A stretch of DNA of 64,000 nt from Megascapheus bottae (taxonomy: Eukaryota > Chordata > Mammalia > Rodentia > Geomyidae). The notes under the pieces are model-generated. The model did no database searches and was not told the DNA's origin. It saw nothing but the letters and a program-made list of their open reading frames with translations. Numbering within the stretch: the stretch's first letter is position 1; each line of letters begins with the position of its first letter. Position numbers and translations under genes: made by a program. Of the stretch, positions 56,147 through 64,000 are shown piece after piece. The DNA lies in the NCBI GenBank assembly GCA_024803745.1, contig JANJXV010000101.1, positions 1,257,001 to 1,321,000 of the forward strand. The letters are read 5' to 3'.

Positions 56147-57049
56147 AAATGATGTTACTTTTAAGTTGTTTTTGCCTCAAAACAAGTGAGGGGAAAAAAT
56201 GGCAGATCACTGGACCAGTTGAAAATACACCAGACAAATGCAAAAGGATCAAAAGCATGCTCATAGCAAGTCCGTCAGATAAAATGCAATTCAAGGTCAA
56301 AAGCATACATTTTTCCAAATGAGAGATCCCTTAATTATTTATATATTTATTATTAATATTTATTCATATATTTGATAACATATTATATGTAAGATGTAAC
56401 ATATATAATTATATATTATATTCATATAATTTGTATGTGACATAATGTACTAGGTATCATTATAGATTATATGTATATATCTGTGATCTTTGACCCAAAC
56501 TAATAGAGTAATAAAACATTCTGTACCTAAAGGAAGAGCATAAAGGAAAGAAATTGGGGAATGTTAGAATATGCCCCAATATGGGAGGAGGTAAAAGAAT
56601 GCTAATGGGGCCTTACTATGAAATACTATGCAGGGATTAGAATGATCTACCTATGAACTATAGCACTCGAATGACTTGCTATTGTTGGACATGCCTTCTG
56701 TCCTTCTGTGAGCGATCAGCAACCACAAAACAATTGACATGGAGACAGGTAGCTTATCTCCCTGCCCTCTTATAAGTCAAAGTCTGTCCCGGAACACCAA
56801 ATAGGAAGCTCACAGTGAGATAGGGCTTAGACGAGATGTCACCTGGGGGTATTTACTTCCATTCCACCTTCTGTTTGCCCTCTCCTACTGTTCTTGCTCC
56901 AACATAGGTGCATCTGGAGAGCAGGTCTCAAATGACCACATGCACAAGTCCCGAGTGCAAGCTCTACTCCACAAAGCACAAGCCAAGGCAGGCTGCCACA
57001 AAGTGATGGACCCTAATGATGACGACAGCACTATTTACCATGTTGATGT
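56147..57049. other. A+T-rich patch, possible L1 scrap, otherwise unassigned
   Basis: 56334-56490 is TATA-rich. TTACTATGAAATACTATGCAG at 56613-56633 resembles the L1 passage 'ggaatactatgcagc'. The remainder is not recognised. Confidence 0.4.
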
Positions 57050-57235
57050 ATGAGCATACTATGGGATGCTCAATGCCTTACGTATTTGTTTTTTCATATT
57101 CTCACGAACGTCTCCATAGATAGTCACGAGGAATCCCTATTTTGTAGAGGATGAACTGAAGGCTGGAAGAAGAAATCTGAATTGCCCGAGTTCATGTTGT
57201 CACAAGTTAGCAAAGCAAGTCTTTGCTCCCAGTTG
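57050..57235 (-). repeat. MIR fragment
   Basis: TCATATTCTCACGAACGTC, CTATTTTGTAGAGGATGAAC, TGAAGGCTGGAAG and TTGCCCGAGTTCATGTTG follow reversed MIR. Confidence 0.55.
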
Positions 57236-57319
57236 ATGCTGCTCAGAGACCAGCAAAGAAGCGTCCACTCTCCAAGGTCAACTAACGCACCTCCAGACCT
57301 GCAGTACCACACTTTGATG

Positions 57320-57565
57320 CTGTAGGTTGGGTTTGGTTTGGGTTCTGTGCCCGTAATGGGGCTTACACTCGGGGTCTGGGTATGTTGTCTCTTAGCTTCA
57401 TCACTCAAGGCTAGTGCCCTCCCACTTGAGCCACTTCGGGCTTTCTGTTGGTTAACTGGAGATGAGAATCTCACAGACTTTACTCTGCAGGCTGGCTTTG
57501 AAAGCCAATCCTCAGATCCCAGCCTCCAGAGCAGCTAGGATTATAGGTGTGAGCCATTGGCAACT
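57320..57565 (-). mobile_element. B1-Geo dimeric SINE
   Basis: TAATGGGGCTTACACTCGGGG, CACTCAAGGCTAGTGCCC and CACTTGAGCCACTTCGGGC are the reversed Geo half. GGTTAACTGGAGATGAGAATC is the linker. TTTGAAAGCCAATCCTCAG, AGCTAGGATTATAGGTGTGAG and CCATTGGC are the B1-like half. Tail side is G/T-rich. Confidence 0.88.
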
Positions 57566-58339
57566 TCGTTGCAAGTACTAAGTTTTAAAAAGGTTATCTC
57601 ACATATTTTGCTGGGCCTTTGCATGTATCATCATCTTCATTCTTGCCACACTCCTGGGAAATGAATCGCATCCTCCCTTTCCACAAATAGGAATGTGGAA
57701 AGGTGAGAAGCTTTGCGACCAATGAGATGATGGCGGCTCGGATCCGAAACATGTGGGCTCTCTGCCTGGCCTCTCCCACCCTTTCCTCAGGTGTTATTGG
57801 GCTTCTTTTCCAATAACCAAAGAAACCAAACTTCACCCCGACAGAAGAACTAAAACAAAGCTGATTTCTCCTTACTTCCCCTAATTCCTGACATCATAGA
57901 TAAATAAAACAGCAGTAATAAACCTGTAGGTCCTCACCTCTTAACTGATTTAAGTCCATCCCGAAAGTTACCAGGGGTGGAAATGAAATTGTCTGTTTGT
58001 AATCTTGGGAGAGAAGGGGACAGTCTGAAATTGGTGTTGTAAATTGGGATCCATTTGTGTTAGCCAGGTAAGAAGTCAGCTCGTTTTCTATTTTTTTTAA
58101 TAATTTCCACAAATTTCCTTTTTGTTTTATTCTTGTGTCGATCTCTGTCTCTGTCTCTCTTCCTTCTCTCCCTTTTCATGTGCCCTCTCACATTTTCACT
58201 TCCTATAAGAGGGATCACTGTGCCTGCACTAACATGTGCTATAAAAAAAAAGCCTTTAAATGTGTATGTTGTTAAATGAAAAGAAATCGCATCTACATCT
58301 GCCTGTGTGTCCTTGAGGTTGAAATTCCCTTTTAAAAGA
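57566..58339. other. Unassigned stretch
   Basis: A short CT-rich patch (58137-58175) is present. No repeat family or gene is recognised. Confidence 0.4.
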
Positions 58340-58640
58340 GAGAATTAAATGATAAGGTTAGAGGTCTCCCGACTCCTCATAATTCTGTCTGTGATTAAAA
58401 GCCAATAGTTTCATTATTTTGGTGATGTTCTGGGGTTTTGGGGACTTAATTCTGCCTTGTAAATTGAGGTCAGCAAGCTAGAAGAAAACTGAAAATCCTC
58501 TGGGCTCGCTGCTATGTTCCCGAGACCAGAGTCGCTATCAGCTCTGTCCTAATGAATCTCCACTCTATTAAGTGGTTATTTGGTCTTGAAATAGGTCATT
58601 TGTAGCTCCTTCTCACTCAAGAACAGAAGGCAAACTGTTA
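58340..58640. promoter_or_regulatory. Candidate conserved non-coding block
   Basis: Repeat-free, with AGAATTAAATGATAAGG, CTCATAATTCTGTC, GTGATTAAAAGCC, TTTCATTATTTTGG, GACTTAATTCTG, CTAATGAATCTCC and CTATTAAGTGG. These are many homeodomain-type and GATA-type cores in 300 bp. Function is inferred only from motif density and absence of repeats. Confidence 0.33.
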
Positions 58641-58754
58641 GAGAAGAACTGGAAGAACAGAAGGTGGATTGAGACTGAAAAGGGCTCTCCTACCAAGGGC
58701 TCCATTTAATGGACTCAGAATAAAGTGCTCTGGGATGGATGGGTCTTACTGTCT

Positions 58755-58885
58755 AGGAGAGGACCAGGGAGAAGGATGGAGGAGGGGTGGGGTGGGGGGG
58801 GAATCTGATCAAGATGCCTTGCCTGCATACACAGGTAGGTCAAAATGAATCCCTCTGTACAACTAATTAAAGTTAATTTTAAAGT
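58755..58885 (+). mobile_element. Rodent L1 3' UTR fragment
   Basis: A G-rich stretch (GGAGGGGTGGGGTGGGG) is followed by AATCTGATCAAGATGCC, GCATACACAGG, AAAATGAATCCCTCTGTAC and AACTAATTAAAGTTAATTTTA. This parallels the 3' UTR of rodent L1 elements that ends 'aatgaaaccc...tgtacaactaatatatgctaata'. Confidence 0.55.
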
Positions 58886-59188
58886 TAGTGTGTGGGGGGG
58901 TGGGGGAGAAAGATTGTGTTGAGGTGTTTTCAGTAGGATGCTGAGAGAACTCTGACCCAGAGAAAAGGAAGTTCCTGAGGAATATTAAGTGAATGGTACC
59001 CAAGAGTACAGATTGAGGAACATTTAGGAATTTTTAAAAAATGAGCTGTTGGTAATTAGGCAAGAAATCTCCTCAGGTGGTCGCATGAAATATATTACCC
59101 AAACTGAGACACTCAAAAACAAAAGGGAAGGCCATGCATCATTCACAGGAACTACCCCAGACACACTGGAACTAAATAATACTATAAG
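58886..59188. other. Unassigned stretch
   Basis: A G run lies at 58893-58904. Nothing else recognised. Confidence 0.4.
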
Positions 59189-59408
59189 AAAATGAGTTTC
59201 AGGACTGGGAGCATAGCCTAGTGGTAGAGTGTTCCCCTAGCAAACACGAAGCCCTGGGTTTGATTCCTCAGTTCCACATATACAGAAAAAGCCAGAAGTG
59301 CCTCTGTGGCTCAAGTGGCAGAGCACTAACCTTGAGCAAAAAGTGTCCAAGGACAGTGTGCAGGCCCTGAGTTCAAGCTCCAGGACTGGTTAAAAAAAAA
59401 GAGTTTCA
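59189..59408 (+). mobile_element. IDL-Geo SINE with target duplication
   Basis: GGACTGGGAGCATAGCCTAG (A box), CCCTGGGTTTGATTCC (B box), AAAGCCAGAAGTGCCTCTG, GTGGCTCAAGTGGCAGAGC and CCTGAGTTCAAGCTCCAGG end in GACTGG and an A run. AAAATGAGTTTCA (59189-59201) and AAAAAGAGTTTCA (59396-59408) differ at one base. Confidence 0.93.
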
Positions 59409-60279
59409 TGTGTACTGTTTAGGCCATAGGGTGCAGGCGTACTTTCAGCTCCTATTCCTGGGCCAAAAGCAGACATTACTAATGGATTGTGGCTTCTGTC
59501 CCTTTAAACTGGACTGTGGTCTCAAATCCATTCTCAACAGAGCCTCCCTCTTCTTCCCTACAAATCCATAGGCAGGAGCAGAGGGGAACAGATCTTTGTG
59601 GTCATTAACAACATTTATTTCCACTCTGTTCCTTTCCCCCCCCCGCCCCTTTTAATCCTCCCATTTTTCTCTCTTTAGAATCTAGAATTCTATATCGCAC
59701 GTGTTAGATAAGTCTCAGAGTTTGCTTGAAAATCTTGTGCTTTTAAAAATGCTTTATGACATTTTATCAATTCACTACCTAGAACAATTAGGTACAAATA
59801 ACCACCATACTCTGTTTTGTTTTGTTTTCAATTTAGGCCTGAAAAAGAAATCTTCTAGTAGATTTCCACTGGTTGGAAATTTTAAGGTTGGGATAAGTAA
59901 ACATGGTCATTTTCTAAGGGAGGAGTCTGGTCTCAACCTTAGGAAATACATCAGAGAATTCCAACATGCTTGGCTAACAGTTGCTAAACTGAGTGGGCTC
60001 AGCCAAGAACAGTGGTCCAGATTTATGAGCACATACGAGGCCAACCTTCTTAGGAACACTAATATCTATCATTTGTCCGTTCTGCGAGAAAGGTCAGGGG
60101 ATGTGGCAAGGACCATTTCAAGGGTCCCTGTGCCACTTGCATAAGAGACCAATGACCTGCAAACAAGGTCATCTGTTACTAAAATGGAAAGGTGCACTGG
60201 GAGCACTAGTCTAATTCCAGAGCAGTGATCTGGAGCCTGACAACAAATGCCCTGTGGCTTATATCGCTCCCCAATAAAA
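59409..60279. other. Unassigned; holds a 147-codon open frame
   Basis: The open frame at 59701-60144 (plus) opens with GTG in place of ATG, and a stop lies just upstream in frame. No domain or homologue is recognised. A polypyrimidine-AG lies just before it (CTCTCTTTAG, ending 59678), which alone is not evidence of an exon. Confidence 0.35.
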
Positions 60280-60440
60280 ATGGTATTTGATGTTATCCGA
60301 GCTAGTCATTGTAAATTAGTTTATTGCAAATGAAGATACAATTTCATGTGGAGAGCAGTAAGCTTTCTTTCTCAGACCCAACAGCCTGTGAGTTGAATGC
60401 AGTCTTTAAAAATATTTGTATTTGTTCCTTTTTCATATTT
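60280..60440. promoter_or_regulatory. Candidate conserved non-coding block
   Basis: CATTGTAAATTAGTTTATTGC and GCAAATGAAGATACAATTTC lie in repeat-free DNA. The octamer-like TTGCAAAT and TAATTTAC-type cores suggest a possible enhancer. Not tested for conservation. Confidence 0.25.
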
Positions 60441-60499
60441 AAGACCTTATTTCAGGTTTCCAGACTTTAGTCTGGAATGATGATGGATGCTTGCATTTT

Positions 60500-60680
60500 A
60501 AACACATAAATAATAAACATTATTATAAAAATATAATATATTAATATATTTATTTGTATAAACATAAATAATATATTCTATTATATATTTTATATGTAAA
60601 TATATGTCTAGGAATATAAATATATGTATAATTATACATGCATATTACTATATGGATATGCAATAGTATGTATTATTATA
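60500..60680. repeat. A+T-rich low-complexity DNA
   Basis: TAATATATTTATTTGTATAAAC, ATATTTTATATGTAAATATA and similar runs. Confidence 0.8.
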
Positions 60681-61989
60681 AGAATTATTGTTACTTTAGA
60701 AACCTGAAAAAGTGTCCATTCATGCAAAGGCACTGGGGTATATCTCAGTTACACCTGATCATGCTTGTTTAGTATGTTTCCTTCCTTCCCTTGAGGTATT
60801 TTAGTTTGCAACTCCTGGTTTAGTTTAATAAGTGAGTCATGAAGGCATCGACCATGAAATTGAAGACGTAGTCACCCAAGAGTGTATTTTAATTTAAATT
60901 TAACATTAGCCAATGCTTCAGGCTAATGATAAACATTACCCAACTGCTGCACACACACATACACACCCATACACCAAAGTACCCATACAAGCACACACAC
61001 AAGCACATGTAGCATCTTTACATGGTGTTCTAGTCATTCAACCAAATACCGAGTTGCCAGAAATAGTCAGGGGTCTTAATAACAAAGACTTGACCTCAAA
61101 AACAAAAACAAAAGGATTTAACCTTCTCTAAAGGATAGAGGATGGTTTCCCTGAAAATGGGAAGCACAAAGCAAGCCTGGTAACTGAGTCAAGAAGGAAG
61201 CTGGGGAGGTGGCAGAGCTGTTACCCACACCACAGCTCGGTGAGGCCTGGAAGCCTGAAGCCTTGCCAGGCACATTTCACTGGTTGGGGCTGACTCTCAC
61301 CTCCTGGTCTTCCTCCAGGCTCCCCTAGAGGCAAGTAGAAGAGAAGCCTCCTTCCCCACTCAGGCTTGCACATGGCACTGGTGTGGAACTTGTCCAGGGC
61401 TCCCAGGAAAGTCTATCTCCAGGACTCAGCCAGCATGTGAACATTCTGTGCAGCTCAGCCTCTGGGAACAGGAACCTGATTTTCTTCCCCAGGATCTCTG
61501 GACCACAGGGAAGGGAGAAGCGCTTTCTATAATCCTGACAGAAAAGACAGTGTTTCCATTGCCCCATGCCACACAGGGGCCTAATTAAATCAGCCTGTGT
61601 TACAGGGATTGTACCACAGGGCCTCACACTGATCCCCGCTTCTGTTTCTCAGGCCAAGGGGTTCAGATAATGAACCCGAACTGCTTCTCAATTCATTGCA
61701 AATTCCAGAAGGCAGGGGAGGAATTTTAAAAAAAAAATAAAAAAAAAATTAAGCCAGGGTTGATGTTGCCAGGCTATTAAACCACTCTTCATTAAACAAA
61801 GTAACGAGAAGGCAGAGGAAGGGGTTGATTTTCTAGCCCGGGGAAGTCTTTGTTACAGAGTTCTGACCTTAAGAACTGACAGCAAAAGGTTTTGTTCATG
61901 GAGCAACTCAGACAATGTCAGTTGGATAAAGAAGTCTGTTTGGATTTTTCAAAGTGCTGGAAGAGGAAGGGAGAGTTTAGAAATGGAAA
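60681..61989. other. Unassigned stretch
   Basis: Short CA-rich patches lie at 60948-61000 and an A-rich run at 61728-61750. No repeat family or gene recognised. 61750-61980 is repeat-free and mixed in composition. Confidence 0.4.
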
Positions 61990-62115
61990 TGATGATGATG
62001 ATGTTGGATACAGAGATACCTGGTCCTGAGTTCACATCCTAGCTCTCTCATTCCCAGCTGTGTGACAGTTCTCAGCTTTATCTGTGCTGGGTGATGGATA
62101 TCCAGGGAGTATGCC
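61990..62115 (+). repeat. MIR fragment
   Basis: GGATACAGAGATACCTGGTCC, TGAGTTCACATCCTAGCTC and CCAGCTGTGTGACAGTTC follow the MIR core ('gacctgggttcgaatcctggctctg...agctgtgtgaccttgg'). Confidence 0.75.
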
Positions 62116-62164
62116 CACTCCATCAGTCACAGCTGGCTCAGGTATTGGCTTAATGGAAGCCTGT

Positions 62165-62290
62165 CTGTCTGCCTGCCTGCCTTGCTAGATTTTGAGTCCT
62201 ATGAGGGGAAAAGATCTCATCTACTTTGTCTACCCGAGAGTCACTTCTCACCCCCCTCAGTAAATATTGGATGAGCATTTAATGAATTCA
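62165..62290 (+). repeat. L2-type 3' end
   Basis: CTAGATTTTGAGTCCTATGAG, GGGAAAAGATCTCATC, CAGTAAATATTGGATGAGC and AATGAATTCACGAATAA follow the L2 terminus 'ctagactgtaagctccatgagggcagggact...caataaatatttgttgaatgaatg'. Confidence 0.6.
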
Positions 62291-63126
62291 CGAATAAGCA
62301 AAGTAAGACGTTTCATTTATCATACCTAGATAATCTTGACAACCACCCCAGGAGACGGGGCCTGCACGACTGCACCCTTTCCAAGCATCTCCATTGGAGA
62401 ACCAATTAGCCAGAAAGGTTAGACCAAAACAATTTTTTTTTCTTAAATTCACAAGAACAGACTTTTTTCTGTAATCTTTACCTTGAACCTTTCTCCCAAT
62501 TCCCCAAGACTTTCTGCCACACATGCAAAGACTTTCTTCTGAATTTCAAAATCCTCATTCCCATCCCCTTCCCCAGACCCTAGATGATGGAACTAAAGAA
62601 TCACAAAGAATCAAAATACAGCGTTTGTTCTCATTGAAAAGTCCTTGTTTGCCTGCAGGTGAAGGCCCATGAAATCATTTCACACAAGACAGACAGGCAT
62701 GCGATGTTTCCCGTCACACATCTGCATCCCACCTGCTTGGACCACTCATCTTATATGGTCCAATGTGCAGTAACCATTGAGGCACATCCCCTCTAAAATC
62801 AACATTTTTCTTGGTAACCTGATCTGCCTCTTTGCTTTATACTTCACATCGCCTCAGAGATTTTATTCTGCCAATGGAAAATGAACGAATGCCATTTCTT
62901 TGGATCTACTTTTGTTAGAAAGGAATAGCATATCTCATTCTGGGAAGACCATTATCAACTGGTATCACAATGCCCACCTTTGTCTCTGCTCTAGAATTTC
63001 AGAGATATGAACCTTACAAGTCTATGGATTCATTCTGTTTTGCCATTTTTGTGGGCAATCCATTAGCCTGTCAGAGGCCAGTGAGCCAAGGACAATTGTA
63101 GATCTTTGTTTTCTTTTTCAATTTCC
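62291..63126. other. Unassigned stretch
   Basis: No recognised repeat or gene. Confidence 0.4.
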
Positions 63127-63347
63127 TTTTTTTTTCTTGATGGTACCACTGGTGGAATTCAGGGCCTCATGCTTCCTGAGCAAGCACTCTGCCATTTGAG
63201 CACACAGTAGTCCTTTTCAGTTCACTTGCTTTTAGTTTCTCAAATAGATTCTTGGGCTTTTACCCAGGCTTTCTTCAGATCACGATCCTCCTACTTCTGC
63301 CTCCTGAGTACCTGGGATGACAGATATGGGCTACCATGCCCAGCAAT
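63127..63347 (-). mobile_element. B1-dID-like composite SINE
   Basis: Reversed order: T run, GGTACCACTGGTGGAATTC, GGGCCTCATGCTTCCTGAGC and AAGCACTCTGCCATTTGAGC (ID-like right unit). Then GGCTTTCTTCAGATCACGATC, CTCCTACTTCTGCCTCCTGAG and GGGCTACCATGCCCAGC (B1-like left unit). This is the best preserved example of the older dimer. Its right half lacks the Geo-specific internal segment. Confidence 0.75.
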
Positions 63348-63988
63348 GCAAATCATAAGTTTTTAAGATCAAATAGAATAAAGGATGGTTGGCTATCATT
63401 GATTTTCTGAGAAATCAATATCCAAATCAACTATCTAAGTCACCATTTACATTCAAATAGTCTACACAAAGCTACGGTGTTCTTGAGCCCAGTTCCACAG
63501 TCAGGTTAGAAACCTATGGGTTGGAATAACTACTATAAATCGGACTTTTCCAAATATAAGTGATTGTCTTTTAGACCACATGGAATGCTTACAGAAATTG
63601 TGAATTCCAAGGCTTACCTCCTAGAGAGTTTAATAACACAGGGGACCCCCAGAATGTATAGCCCTGATCCATACCCTGCTTCTGCAGGAAGGGGCTTCAA
63701 GTAACTTCATGAGCTCATTGCACGCCCTCCAGTGCGACACTCAAGTGCTCTCAGGCTTAATTTCCTCATCTGAACACCAGGTACGAAAACACCCAGGCAA
63801 TGTCACGAAATGCTGCCAAGTTAATCTGTGCGGAGGTGGTTGGCAATTCTATCAAGTGCTCTATACAGGTATAAAGTATTCCAGTTTTCAGCTCACTTGG
63901 TTGTAATGTTTTTTATTTTTGCTTATTGGGGACCAGTTTCAGGTGATTTGCAAGGTCCACTGTATAAAGGAAATATAAAAAGCAAATT
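63348..63988. other. Unassigned stretch
   Basis: No repeat family or gene recognised. Confidence 0.4.
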
Positions 63989-64000
63989 TGGGCTGGGAGT
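63989..64000 (+). mobile_element. Start of an IDL-type SINE cut by the window edge
   Basis: The last bases, GGGCTGGGAGT, equal the expected 5' head of IDL elements (compare GGGCTGGGAGTTTGGCC read in reverse at 42474). Only 12 bases are visible. Confidence 0.5.

Overview
The window is eukaryotic, non-coding, mammalian DNA. It carries dozens of interspersed retroposons, long simple repeats and ancient mammalian repeats (MIR, L2, L1, MaLR-type LTRs), and I find no protein-coding gene, exon or functional RNA gene that I can defend. The most useful taxonomic marker is a dimeric SINE: a left half derived from tRNA-Ala (ID-like) joined to a right half ('Geo'). This matches my recollection of IDL-Geo, reported as restricted to the rodent superfamily Geomyoidea (kangaroo rats, pocket mice, pocket gophers). 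A second abundant SINE has a 7SL/B1-like left half and the same kind of right half. An older layer of B1 plus ID-like dimers fits the B1-dID family. The best guess for the host is therefore a heteromyid or geomyid rodent; the species, chromosome and neighbouring genes cannot be told from this sequence.

Layout. 1-10 kb is A+T-rich, with a MaLR-like LTR scrap, four copies of a LINE-like 3' end family (the fourth is at 45.1 kb), a solitary Geo monomer, and two insertions at one target site (4.85-5.32 kb). 10-20 kb has tetranucleotide and pyrimidine microsatellites, several SINEs, MIR scraps, an L1 remnant and a very long (CT)n/(CA)n tract at 19.64-19.86 kb. 20-30 kb holds ancient L2, MIR and L1 fragments, a repeat-free block at 27.3-28.0 kb with homeodomain- and POU-like motifs, a monomeric ID element and a MaLR-type LTR. 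30-43 kb has a three-layer nest of SINEs (31.6-32.2 kb), a young IDL-Geo with a perfect 16-bp target duplication (33.0 kb) and an inverted pair of Geo halves around a (CA)n loop (42.1-42.4 kb). 43-64 kb has a potential Z-DNA tract, a 146-base pure-purine tract abutting a SINE head, a possible solitary LTR (52.9-53.4 kb), more young SINEs and several low-repeat blocks that could be conserved non-coding elements. The last 12 bases look like the head of another IDL SINE cut by the window edge.

No genes work together here. The window reads as intergenic or deep-intronic DNA shaped mainly by retroposition. Its interest lies in SINE architecture (shared right monomer, tails that become microsatellites, nesting, young insertions) and in candidate regulatory blocks. 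Repeat family names and conserved-element calls come from pattern memory, not from a database search.
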